Of a DNA stretch of 64,000 nucleotides, positions 33,327-44,808 are shown one piece after another. Below the pieces are notes generated by a model, which had not been told where the DNA came from, ran no database searches, and was given only the letters and a program-made list of their open reading frames with translations. This DNA is from Pseudopithomyces maydicus (Eukaryota > Ascomycota > Dothideomycetes > Pleosporales > Didymosphaeriaceae): the NCBI GenBank assembly GCA_026873275.1, contig JANTUC010000010.1:1302001-1366000 (forward strand), read 5' to 3'. A program made the translations under genes and the position numbers. Every line of letters starts with the position of its first letter. Position 1 is the first letter of the stretch.

Positions 33327-35617
33327 AGCTAAAGAAGGGGAGAAGGAAAGTCAGCTCACTGACACCCTCTCCGCAGATCCGTCCCCTTCAGCGGTATTTG
33401 TTGTATCTACCCTAGCTATCTATCCATGTAATTACTATCGAAATCATGGTCTTAAAAGTTGTTCTGGATAACTTTCGAGCATGGAATATTGGGTGGGCGC
33501 ATGCAGTTTCGCCCTACAGCAATTACGCGACCAATCACACCCTGATCCGTCTAAACACCCTTGACCGACCCTGCAGGTAAATTATGTACAACCATGTGCC
33601 GCGACCTTGAGAATGTCGCCAGTCCGCTGAGTGGCTATGATTGCGACAAGCCTATTGGTCCAGTCCGGGAGCGAACAGGTCGTCAGCGAACCATCTCCAC
33701 GCCATGCACCGGCTAAATTTGCATGGTGTTCTAACGAGATAAAAATCCTATGCGTGAATTCAAAGGTCGAGAGGATGCTGACATTGTGGCGGGGTTTTGG
33801 GTCTGGATTCGTGAGCAGTTTCTGATTTATTTAATTTGGGGGAGAAATATTGTAGTCTAGTTCGCCTCAGTGCTCGTTGGGAATGACATTAATGTCTTTC
33901 TCCAGTTTTTCAATGAAGATGTGTTGATTTGTTCCAGTAGGATTTGCGTCGGTCCGTGATCTGTGTTATTTGGCATGTGTCTTAAATGGAAAGTGAGCAG
34001 AGTCAGCAATTGCGGGGGCTCGTGCAAAAGTTCTTATCATGAAATTTCATATGATCCGAGATTGAGATATATGCTGCGTGGCTCTGAATGCTCTCATACC
34101 CAGGTGATATTGAGATCGGAGGAAACAAAATGGATTTTTCAGGCTGCCGTAGCACTTTGCATTGATGGGTACTTGTGCGAACCAACCTTACATGGATTGA
34201 GAAATCAAAGTAAGAAAACCGAATGTTTAAGGGATGTGTTTAGGCATACTATGTAGCTCCTTAGATATCCTGGGGCAGGTAGGGATGGTTGGCGGCCATG
34301 ACTGATGTGTTCACGTTCAGCAACGCATCGCAGTCTGTCTCGCCACTACTTACGGGTAGTAACTTCTACTTCGTTGAATAGTGTAAATCAATACAACACT
34401 GTACTATACGATTTCATCGTGCGCTGTTCTGAAAACGAAACAAATTAGTATTTGAAATACTTCATTGGGTAGCAAAGTGAATACATTTCCATGTCCACGA
34501 CTGCTTATATATTTTTATTGAAAATCTGCTAATTTCTATCTACCCGAATTTTAGACCAACAAATCTCTCCCTATTGATAATTTATATAACGACCGAGTAA
34601 TTGAATTGAATTTAGGCTTGTGTCTAGTTCCAGTGTGCCATTATGTACTGTATATTTTGTGGTTGCTTATTACTGCATTATTGTGGTGCGCCGGTAACAC
34701 GGATTATTATATCGAGAGCTTACGGGTAATTTATCGTAATACTAATCCATACCTGCTGTTCGCGTCTCTGGATATTATCCTGAAGATTTCTTGAAGCGTA
34801 GTTAAGGGCATAGTAGATACTCTTACCAAATATGTGCTTGATCATCGGGTAGCTGAGCCACCTACTCCAAAATTGGCATCTTTCGGAATAGGAGACAGGC
34901 CTGAATTGATTACCGATTCGAACATAGATTCCTGTTATATACTGGTCACATGGTTCCTGCACATCTGCAGTATATAATAACTCGTAACACGAGTTATTAA
35001 GGAATTGGGCAGAACCAAAGTAAATTGGACTTTTTAAGGTTTCACCTTTGAGTAATAATTGAAATCTATAAACCAGTGATACATTTCTGAAGAAAATAAA
35101 CAAAAAATCAGAAGTTATTTTGTTTACGATGCGTATGTAGATGGGACTGGCCTGTTCAAAATTCGGAAGAATGTGAGCTTCCACCTCTTTAGGACGAATC
35201 TCACCTCAGCCACGAGCCCTTGTTCTAATAAATCATTTGATATTATACTGTCTGCTAGATTCGGCAGCTTGTACTTGTAGCGAAGAAAAAAATCCCTTAA
35301 AGTGTCTACCCGATGTTCCGAGCTACGCCGAGCATTCTTACCTGTCGAAATAGTAGGATTTCCGACCTTCCCAATGCTCCGAAATCATTCTATTTAAAAC
35401 AGACTAAACACCTGAAGCTTATTCAAACAAACTCTCCAATAACTGAAACAACCCCAACCCCAACTCTAAGTACACACACATGCCCAGGTATCCGCAAGGC
35501 CTGTGCTCACCCTGCTTACTAAGTCGATTTCCACACTCTTTCTCCAACATCGCATCCCCACTCCATCCAGCCGAATCACCAATCACCACCATCCATCAAT
35601 CAATCAAACATACAGAC
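33327..35617. other. Intergenic region with an AT-rich patch
   Basis: No supported gene. The left end is the oxidoreductase promoter. About 34380-35300 is clearly AT-richer than its surroundings and holds a 154-codon minus-strand frame (34720-35184) without recognisable content. It could be a decayed, mutated repeat, but no repeat ends or transposase motifs are visible. Confidence 0.45.
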
Positions 35618-36095
35618 ATGGCAGAGCACCCATCCTTTACACTCGCCGCCCTGGGTAAGTATCGGACAAAGCTCACCTGCTGCATAGATCTAGCCTCCAC
35701 TAACCCTCCCGCCCAGTCACGGCCGGCGGAATAGCGGGATTCAGGAAAACTGGCTCAAAGGCCTCGCTGTTTTCGAGCATCGCGCTTGGAGCATCGTATG
35801 GATACGCTGGTATGCAATTTCTCTTTTTCTCTACTTCCCACCTGGAACTCGGTTCCTCTTCCATCCATGGGCACGTGCTAACGAAGTCACCCATGCAGGT
35901 TACCTCGTGAAAGAAAACAAGGACAACGGCCTCGAGCTTGCCCGTGCCAACAGCGCGGTGTTGTCTGGACTCGCGGTGTCGCGGATCGTTGCGACGAGCG
36001 GAAGGGCGCCGGTGCCGTGGGCGCTGGGGGCGACGGGGGCGCTGGCGACATGGTATTATCAGAAGAAGATTTGGGAGTATGAGTATGGGGTTTGA
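35618..36095 (+). CDS. TMEM14-family small membrane protein
   Basis: The CDS is join(35618..35654,35717..35809,35899..36095), 108 aa. Introns carry GTAAGT...CCCAG and GTATGC...TGCAG, and both junctions split a glycine or valine codon in phase. The product has the compact hydrophobic layout of TMEM14 proteins: a short N-terminus (MAEHPSFTLAALVTAGG), then glycine-rich membrane helices AGFRKTGSKASLFSSIALGASYGYAGYLV, LARANSAVLSGLAVSRIVATS and APVPWALGATGALATWYYQKKIWEY. Family members in animals and yeast are mitochondrial or ER membrane proteins of 100-120 aa. Human TMEM14C acts in porphyrin transport for heme synthesis. Whether the fungal protein shares that role is unknown. Confidence 0.85.
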
Positions 36096-37305
36096 GCGGG
36101 GTTATGAAGGTGGACGTGGGTGTGTGTTAAGGTGTGGGTGCGTGTGATGTATGTGTATGATTGGTGTACTTATATGTATGAATGTTTGAGGTCTCCCCTT
36201 TTAAACTTGGAACTTTGAGTGCTTGTTTGGGAGACTTTTGGATATTCACTGGTGAGTTGATGATTGCAAGAATTCGCAAAGCGAGGTATCAGTGGTTAGA
36301 GAAGAGGGAATTGTAATGTTCTGGGTTTCAGGCTAATGGGGTTGAGTGATCGGCCTACCCTCCCATGCAGTGACTTTGAGAATTTCAATCAGGTAACCAC
36401 CCATCATGAGAGAAACAAGAGAACTTCAGTGTGCCGTCGTTGTATGTTTTTGGCGTCTCGTCGTCTATAGACAAGGAAACACACCCATTCTCTCAACTGT
36501 CTCCACATCTTACGAGCTAGATGTCGATGGAAGATCAAACAGTCAAGATTGCAGGTTTAAAGCAGAGCTAGAAAACATGGCTCAATATGAGCATGTGTGC
36601 GTGGGGTGAGAGGAGCACCCGGAATTCCGTGCAGGTAGTGTCGACTAAGAGATGCAGGTGGAAAAGCAAGGCCCCACATGACTCTAGCGAGGGACAACAC
36701 CGCGAGTTAGCATTAGTTGTTTAGAGCAAGGAATGATTATGGAATTGTACAGATGGTCGGTCGGTCGAATATCTACGGATGTGTCTGCTGGTATTGTACT
36801 GTAGGTACTGTATGTACTGCGGTCGTCTGCATTACCCCACTCCCGTGAATACGAGATTGTTGGTGTATGGACCTGAGCCGGATTACTCATTCATCGGATG
36901 GAGTACGATTGGCACAAGTCAAAGACAACGGCGCTACGTGTAACCAATGACATAGAAGTAGGTTGTGCGGTTTGCACTAACGCTCTTGGCTGCAGTTCAG
37001 ATGTTCTTGTGCGCGTGCTCCAGTGGAGCTTCCGGTACTGTTCAATGCTTTGTGCTGATGCTAATAACTCTGATACACGGTAACGATAGGCGCTTATTAC
37101 GAGGTCGGATTATGCTACCAATGATCTATTTAAAGTGTGCTTTATGTCAGTTGACGTTTTCGTATGCTTCGAGATTCAGGTTCCATGGGATATGGCCTGA
37201 GAAGCAGCGCTGATTCCCTACATATAAGATTAGTTTTATCGATAGCAAGCGTGAATATAAACCTGAGTTGGTACGCTTTTCCTGGCTTCCCATATCATTC
37301 GAGGG
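36096..37305. other. Intergenic region between TMEM14 and P450 genes
   Basis: No supported gene. It holds the TMEM14 3' flank and the presumed P450 promoter. Short frames only. Confidence 0.4.
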
Positions 37306-38966
37306 ATGATGTTGTCACCAGCCTTCTTCTCACCGTTATATTGTGCACTCTTCGGTTGTATCGTGGTCAGTCATTCCCGCGTAACTATGATACCACCTTG
37401 ATAACACGTCGTATGATTAGATTATCGCACTTTCTACGTACCGGATCGTCTACAATGTCTATTTCCACCCTCTGCGCTCATACCCCGGTCCTTTCTGGGC
37501 AAAAGCAACCATATTATGGCACATCTACCACGTCTATCGCGCCGATGAACACAAGGCCATACTAGAATTGCACGAGAAATACGGACCGGTCGTTCGTGTT
37601 GCGCCAGATGAGATCCTCTACACTAATGGCAATGTATGGAAACCCATTTGTGGTTACAAACACAACGCGCCAGAGAACGGTAAAGACACAGCATGGAACA
37701 TGAAAGCGGTGCAAGGTTCCCGGCGAGATAGTCTTTTATTCGCATCGCGCGAAGAGCACGGGAAGATGAGGAAGATACTTTCGCAGTCATTTACCGACAA
37801 GGCGCTCAGTGAGCAGGAGCCTGTGATCGTTCATTACGTCGATCTCTTGATGGAGAAGTTGCACGACGCTTGTTTCGAGCCTGTAAACATGGTCAAATGG
37901 TTCAACGTGAGTAGTGATCCGTAGAATTGTGTTGTCAAGCTCCCGACTGAGTGGTGGAAAGTTCACCACCTTTGATATCATCGGCCATCTGCTCTTCGCC
38001 GAGTCGTTCGATTGCCTCACCAGCACGGAGTACCATTTTTGGGTCAGCTTCTTTTTCGATACAGTAAAAATAGTCACATGGATCCGGGCCCTGAGCCGAA
38101 TCGATCCACGCGTCGTGTCAGGACTGCTGCGTCTGCTTCCGAAACGAGCCCTTGAGAAAGGGCTGATGCATCTTAGAGCCTCCAGTGAAAAGCTTGCACG
38201 AAGAAGACAGCGACAGCACCAAATTGAATACACTGACTTTGTAAGCCACTGGATCGCTGCGGAAGAGAAGGCACTCATAGATCCGGAATATCTTGAAGCC
38301 AACGTACCCCTATTGATTGCAGCCGGAAGTGAAACCACATCGACAGTCCTATCCGGTTTGATGTACTTTCTCGGCAAAGACGCACGTGTGTATGCAAAAC
38401 TGGTCAGAGAGATTCGGACCGTATTCGCGACAAAGGAGGAAATCAACATGAGCCGTCTGAAAGAGCTGGAATACCTCCCTGCGGTCATCGACGAAACTCT
38501 CCGTCTGTACCACCCTGTTTCGACAAGTCTGCCACGGGTGGTCCCACCTCAAGGCATCACTCTCGAAGGTCGATACGTGCCAGAAGGTACGAGGGTCGGT
38601 GTGAGTTTCTATGCCGCGTCCCGATCGAGGTCGAATTTCCGCCGGAGCGAGGAGTTCATCCCGGAGCGGTTCCTTGGTGACGACGAATGGAAGTCGGACC
38701 GCAAGGATGCTTTGCAACCATTCTCGTATGGCCCACGGAATTGCATTGGGAAAAAGTAGGCATGAATGTGCACGGATGGTAGAAGGAGATGCTAATTGGT
38801 GCACAGATTGGCGCTGGTAGAGATGCAGTTGATTATGGCACGGCTTTTGTTCGATTTCGACTTGGAGCTGCTGCCGGAGGCCGATGGGTGGGTGGATCAG
38901 AGGTCCTATGCAGTGTGGGAAAAGCCGCCGCTGATGGTCCGGCTGCGTCCTGTCAAGGGGTTGTAG
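37306..38966 (+). CDS. Cytochrome P450 monooxygenase (CYP65-like)
   Basis: The CDS is join(37306..37365,37421..37906,37962..38755,38807..38966), 499 aa, the normal microsomal P450 length. The N-terminal membrane anchor spans the first junction (FFSPLYCALFGCIV, then IIALSTYRIVYN), followed by the proline-rich hinge YFHPLRSYPGP. Diagnostic motifs are the I-helix AGSETT (about 303-308), ETLR of the K helix (360-363), PERF (417-420) and the heme loop FSYGPRNCIG with the axial Cys at about 443. The overall pattern resembles fungal isotrichodermin C-15 hydroxylase/CYP65-type enzymes. That subfamily call is tentative and the substrate is unknown. The first donor (GTCAGT) is slightly atypical. The others are GTGAGT and GTAGGC. 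No polyketide, terpene or peptide synthase lies within the window, so it is not evidently part of a cluster. Confidence 0.9.
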
Positions 38967-39594
38967 CAGTGCCCTGCTGTTGAACCAAAATGCCCCTACT
39001 ATTAGATCCCAATGCCCCTACTGCGGAACATGGATGGGTGCCTGTCAGGCATGCATGTGGTACCTACTTAGTTAGCTGTTTCGAGACAATGTAAAGTGCA
39101 CCAGGCTACGTTCGGGCCGACGGTCTACACTTTTGTGGGAATAGCGAGCGCAGACACAATCGCACGTCGATCCGCAATGCCAATCTGATGGAATCCGGTC
39201 AGAGGTCTGACGGCCGGGGCGGTGGTGAGCGATGACGCGCCTTGGGGGCTCACAAACGCAGCCTAGCGCGCGTTCACAAGCACCAGCTCAAGGGACGCCA
39301 TCTCGCAGTCGGACAACAGCAACGCACGCCTCCCGCCTGCGTCTCCGCATTTTCTCCTGCTGCTGTCGCTTCGAAACCCCGTCCACGATACCTCTGGCGC
39401 TGCCCTGAGCATTTGCAGAAATCGTCATCACCTGATCGCACGCCCCACTCTTCCGCACCACCACCATACGCCGCTGGCAGGCATCTGCTTGCGACCGCTC
39501 GGAAGCTCTCCACCACCGGTTTGTCCGGTCGAAGCTGCGAGGACCCATGGTCCACGTTCGATGAATCCCCGCGACTACGGCACCCATCGATTGA
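38967..39594. other. Intergenic region before the VPS9 gene
   Basis: Presumed promoter and leader of the VPS9-ankyrin gene. It has a short direct duplication near 38988-39018 (AATGCCCCTACT twice). The minus-strand open frames that overlap it and the next gene are not supported. Confidence 0.45.
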
Positions 39595-42500
39595 ATGCCT
39601 CCAGTCCTAAACCCCTTCCTGCGGGCCTTCTTCCGTAGCACTCTCCCCAGCCAGTGCTCGCCAGTCCAGCACCACGTAAGCCCCCAGCCCTGCCAGCCCT
39701 GCCAGCCCTGCCGCAGGACGTCCCGTTGAATGCCAGACAGGTTCTGCTCGTCCCCACCACCGAAGTCCTCCTGACCTCGCGCGACCGCGACACCAACGCC
39801 TCGTACGCCGACCTCAGCGGCTCCGAAGAGTTCCTCGCCAGCCATGTCCTGCGCGTGCCGGGCGGCGTGGGCCCCAACAACCACGTCAAGGACGGCTCCA
39901 ACTTCAGAGAGAGCCGCGGCAAGGCGAAGCAATACTCGACGGCGAACGGCCGCACGGTGATAATCAAGGACGCCTTTGTCTACAGCAACAAGGGCTTCAA
40001 GACGCTGAACCAGGCCCAGCTGCTGAACGACATCATCTTCTACCCGGACACCTTCGAGCAGCAGCCATGGCTGGTGTATTTCATATCGCGCCCGCTGATC
40101 GGCACCTACGAGGCCACCCTCATCATACCTGCCTCGATACCCGACCGCACCAGTGTGCCCGTTGCAAAGCAACCCGCTGCAGGCCCGTCGAACAGTGGCC
40201 CGTCATCATCCATGCCGCGCAAGAAGGACGTCAAGTCGTTTGCCGATCTGCTGAACCACTTCCCCATGATTGCGCGCCAGATGCAGCCCGGTCTGGACAG
40301 GCTGTTCACCGAATTCAGGAAAGAGTTGGAGAAGCCCTTGCCGCCTACACCCTCAAATCGATCGCGCCCATCGTCGTTAAGCTCACGGAGGCGAGGGTCC
40401 GTATCCTCAGCAGAGAGCGTGCCCATGTCCTTGCACAGCAGTATGTCTGGACCCAACGGATTCATATCCACCCTGGAGATCGACGACGACGAAGACCTCA
40501 TGCGCAGATCGCTGGAGACTGCTGTCATTGCGGCGATTGATTTATTCCAAGGAGTGGACAAACAACAGCTTTCCTTGCTGGGCGCGACAACCGATCTGAC
40601 AGGTCCCATTGTCGAGCGCATGATTGAAAAATACATCACCGAGCAGTTGCACGTCTTCATGTTTCCCCGTCTACAGCACATTCGGAAGGCGGACGATGTC
40701 GAGCTTGAAATGCGCACGCGGCAAATGACAGACATCGACATTTCACAAGTGGGCATTGATATCGGGCATGGCCGAAAGGGCAAGCAGGAGCTCTCGGTCC
40801 GCTTGTCCAAAGCAGTCGACATCTTCAAGAAAATGGGCGTGGCAGGAAGCCCCCAGGAGATGGTGGAAATTCTACTGGCTGTACAAAAGAGCATCACCAT
40901 GCCTGAAACCCCCTCAGAGCCCAGTCATCCCCAGAGGAAGTTTTCCCTGAATGGCGAACGATACTCGGAGAAACACGACCCTTTGCTCACCATCAATGCG
41001 GATACCTTGGTGTCTTTGTTGCTCATCGTTGTCATACGCTCTCCGATCAAAAATCTGCAGACCCGTTTGTCTTACATGCGACACTTCATCTTCATTGACG
41101 ACGTCGAAAGCGGTGAGATGGGTTACGCATTGAGCACGTTTGAAGCTGTACTCTCCTATCTGGCCAGAGATTCAGGAGGATTGCGCAAAGCCAGTCGGCG
41201 CAACCGAGCTTTGTGGCAAGCTACCAAAACGGGCGACCTCGCCACACTACAAGGCGTACTCGAACCTGAAAGATCTTTTCATGAAGATGCCTGGGCTGAT
41301 TCGGACGATGAAGAGGATGTTCGCGAAAATGCTCGACCTGTCAGGTTCGCACCAAGCTCTTCTGAGCTTCTGGCAACCACCGAAGCTACTACCAACGGCG
41401 ATTCCGGCGCAACGTACAAGCCTGGTAGACTGTCTCGCCTGCGACACCAAAGCGAAGATGGCCCCTTGGCCCACATATTCCCTTTCCAACGAGCACCAAC
41501 ACCTCCGCCGTCAGACCGTCCAGATCTACCAGAGCGACCGAAACCGAAGAAGAGGGTCTCGATGGATACACGAAGCATGTCCAGCTCCTCGGCCATCTCT
41601 TTTCAATCGCGTACCACATTGGGATCTCGCGGCACGGGCTTGGAAGGCGATACGTCGATTGAAAAGCTGTCAAAGACACAGGGAACAGATGGTGACTCGG
41701 TCTTAATGATGGCGGTAGAGAACGAGCAGGACAAATCGTTGCAGTACCTGCTTAGTCTTTCTGAATTCTACTCGCCAGAGTTTGTTTTAGAAGACTGCAA
41801 TAATGATGGGACTACTTTGCTCAGCGCGGCCGTACAGTTCAGCAATGCAAAGACGACAGACGTCCTGCTCAACTCGATTTTCCAAAGCAGACATGCAGAG
41901 GATGTGTTGCGATATTACTTTGCCAAGCAAGACTCCAAAGGCCGTTGCGTGGCACACTATCTTTTCAACCAGCCTCGACTGATTGATCGTGTTGGTCACC
42001 TTGTACCCTGGAGACTGAAGGATAAGAATGGGCAGACTCCCGTATTCGCTCTCTGTCGATCATATGACCACGATCAATACCATGACATGATTGACATGGC
42101 ACTGTATGCTGCTACGCGAGCCCAACATGATGGTCAGCCGTTACACTTGGACGAGCACATCGATAACAAAGGCAACAGTCTGCTACATATCATTGCAGAT
42201 CCACAAATTGCGGGCAAATTGCTTTACAGGTGCGATTCGGACGTGAACGCCACAAACGACAAGCACTTCACGCCCCTCATGGTAGCCAGCAAATACGGTC
42301 GTACTGAACTAGTCCGTGTGCTGTTCCAGGATCCTAGGGTCGACCTGTCTGCCAAAGATGTCAGAGGGCTTACAGCTGTTGAGCTTGCTAAGGATGACGA
42401 AGTACGGAACCGGATAGACGATATGGTACTACTCTCAAATGAGCCAGGCCCTGATGGTCGTACAACCACCGTCGTTCGGTCTTTCTTCGTCGAAGACGGA

Positions 42501-43891
42501 AGCATCCGTCTTGTCATCAAATCTGGGGCACCCAACCCAAACTCGACCATCACCGTTACTACATGCCGTCGCTCCCTCCAAGATTTCGAAAGTCTAGCCA
42601 AATGGCTGGCTCAGGAACACCCGGCATCCTGGCTTCCAGTAATCAACAACCTTGCCTCGCCCTTCTTAATACCGTCACGGCCGTCTCGCTCCGTACTTCG
42701 AGACATCCAACTTCGATTGGATGCATTCCTAAGAATACTCTTGAAGCACCCCACCTTTGCGACACACGAGATGGTCTGGGAATTCTTCCTGGTCCCAGAC
42801 ATCGACCCAACCATGCTCGCCGAGAGGTCGGCTCGCAAAGCAGAGCTGCGCGTCGAGCGAGTCCGCGAAGAATACACCCCCATCTACGACGTCCGCGAGG
42901 TCGAACTATTCGTGCAACACGCCCGCGAATCCGTCCGCTCCGTCCACCACGCCTCCAAATCCGTCCTCCGGCGCACGAACAAGCTCCGCGCCTCAGCAGG
43001 CGACCTCGCGGATGCCGCAAAGTTGGCCAACACCGCCGTTCACACGCTGAACTTCCTGCCAGAATCGCACCTCAGAGCCATGGACCGTTACACAAAGACG
43101 CTGGCCCAGGGAGAGGCAAGCCCAGTGGCGGGCTTCTACTACAACATCCACGCCATCTCCAGCACCATCAACGCCATCCTCACCGCGCTGAACCGCCCCT
43201 CCACCCTCGTGAATAACATGTCTACGACGCAGAAGGCAGTCGATCGCCACTCCCTCTCCATGCGGCGCTCCGACCGCTGGCCCCTCGGCCTCCTCGACGA
43301 TGCCCGCTCCCGCATGCAGCGTGACGCCCAGGACAAGATGGAGCGCGCGTCGGATGAGCTTGCTGGCCTCGGTAAGGAGCTGAGATATACGCAGCAGGTC
43401 GTCGCGCAGGAGTTGGCCGCTTGGCAGGAGAACCGCGTGGAGATGGGCAGGAAAGCACTGAAGGATTTCGCGAGGAAGATGGTGGTGACGGAGCGCGCGA
43501 GGCTGGAAAGTATGAGGCGTGCGGTGCGGGAACTGGGTATTGGGGCGCCGAAGACGGCGGGTGGTGCTACTGCTGATAATGGTGTGCAGGGTGAGGAGGA
43601 AGCTGATGGGAATCAAGAGATTAGGTTCGACGAGGGGGTTATCGAGGGTCGCATGAGAGGAGGGGTAGCATTGAGGATGTAACGGGTGAGGCGGACGGTG
43701 CGCTAGTAGCGAACGATGCGGAGCAGGACATGCTCAACGGGGATCTCGACGCGGGTGAGGACGAGCCGTTATTACCTCTTGCTTCTCCGATGGCCGCTAT
43801 CAACGGGGAGGTCAACGGGCAGATGGACGGTGTTGGGGAAGACGAGGTGCTGTCACCGCGGTCGTCGGAAACGGATGACGCCCAGATATAG
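39595..43891 (+). CDS. VPS9-ankyrin-PX-like endosomal Rab GEF (VARP/Vrl1-like), apparent frameshift near 3' end
   Basis: Exon 1 is 39595-39675 (MPPVLNPFLRAFF...PVQHH). A 65 nt intron (GTAAGC...GACAG) follows and exon 2 starts at 39741 with VLLVPTTEVLLTSRD. About 1410 aa. The VPS9 domain (about 330-500) has ADTLVSLLLIVVIRSP and FIDDVESGEMGYALSTFEAVLSYL; VPS9 domains activate Rab5/Rab21-type GTPases. Ankyrin-like repeats (about 680-920) include GNSLLHIIADPQIA and FTPLMVASKYGRTELVRVLF. A PX-like region (about 925-1045; SLQDFESLAKWLAQEHP) and a long helical, BAR-like tail (1050-1300) follow. This order recalls yeast Vrl1 and animal VARP. The conceptual frame stops at 43682, but coding-like acidic sequence (VTGEADGALVANDAEQDM) continues one base over to TAG at 43891. 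One extra G in a G run between 43634 and 43656 joins them. Convergent with the DENN gene. Confidence 0.85.
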
Positions 43892-44808
43892 AGCGGACTT
43901 TTTCTCTTTTTCTCTTCTTCTTCTTCTTCTTCTTCTTGTCTATATACTTGTAGGGATGTGGCTTGGATACGGAGCGCGTTAGTGAAAGGTGAACGACAGG
44001 GGGATTCCAATACCCTGGGTTGTGTGTGTGTTTTGCATGGCACCTCTTAGCGACGGCGCAGGCAAGAGGACGGGAATCGGACTGATTGGATAAGATAAGA
44101 TAGGCGGCGTAATTTCAAGGGCATCTCCACCGTTGATGATGCATGCAATATTGGGTTTACCATATTCTTTTTTGATTATGATTTGAAAATGGCATTTGCA
44201 TCTCGCGACGCAAGCAGGATATTTGTCGATTTCGAGACAAGCACACACACACGAAGGAAGGAATATCGATGTGAACGAACAGTAAGAAATATGGTATTAT
44301 ACTCAGAGCCACTAGCAAGCACCAGGCATGAATACAAGCCGACTCCTGCCTGAACAGCCGCAACACATTCGTGCCCGAACCGCTCTAAGCCCCCTCCATC
44401 TACTCAGCATCTACGTTGCCCCCCTTTTCCCCCATTGTCCTTCCTCCCTGATAAACGTTCATCGGCCACACCGAAGACCCGCTCCGCTCCGACGCTTCTC
44501 CCTCGACGCGTGTGCCTCTATACAGGTTACAACACGGTCTGATCCTTCCCTCCGACTCCCCAATCCAATCCAAGTAAAAAACTTATACGATATGAGAAAT
44601 ATGCAACATGTCGTCAAGGAGAGTGCGAACATAAGTGCTAAAGAATACTACTACGAGTGAGATCCAAACTCCAGGATACAAACACACAAACAGATGGCGC
44701 CGAAGTAATGTAGGCAGAGGCATCGTAGAAAAGTTAGGACTAGGACTAGTATGGTGACATAAGAAGAATTGTAGACAAAGGAACTGGATTTAAGAAAGGA
44801 AAAAACCC
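43892..44808. other. Convergent intergenic region
   Basis: 3' flanks of the VPS9 and DENN genes. It contains a CTT/TTC trinucleotide run (43911-43937) and a short CA run near 44243-44252. No gene seen. Confidence 0.5.
43911..43937. repeat. TTC trinucleotide repeat
   Basis: Uninterrupted (TTC)n for about 20 nt with a T-rich lead-in, in the 3' flank of the VPS9 gene. Confidence 0.75.

Noticed and set aside
31445..38966. Secondary-metabolite cluster built on the FAD oxidoreductase and P450
   Set aside because: The two genes are 4 kb apart on opposite strands with a TMEM14 gene between, and no polyketide, peptide or terpene synthase, transporter or Zn2Cys6 regulator is present in the window.
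39288..40172. 294-codon minus-strand open frame
   Set aside because: Antisense to the start of the VPS9-ankyrin gene, whose sense protein is clearly conserved.
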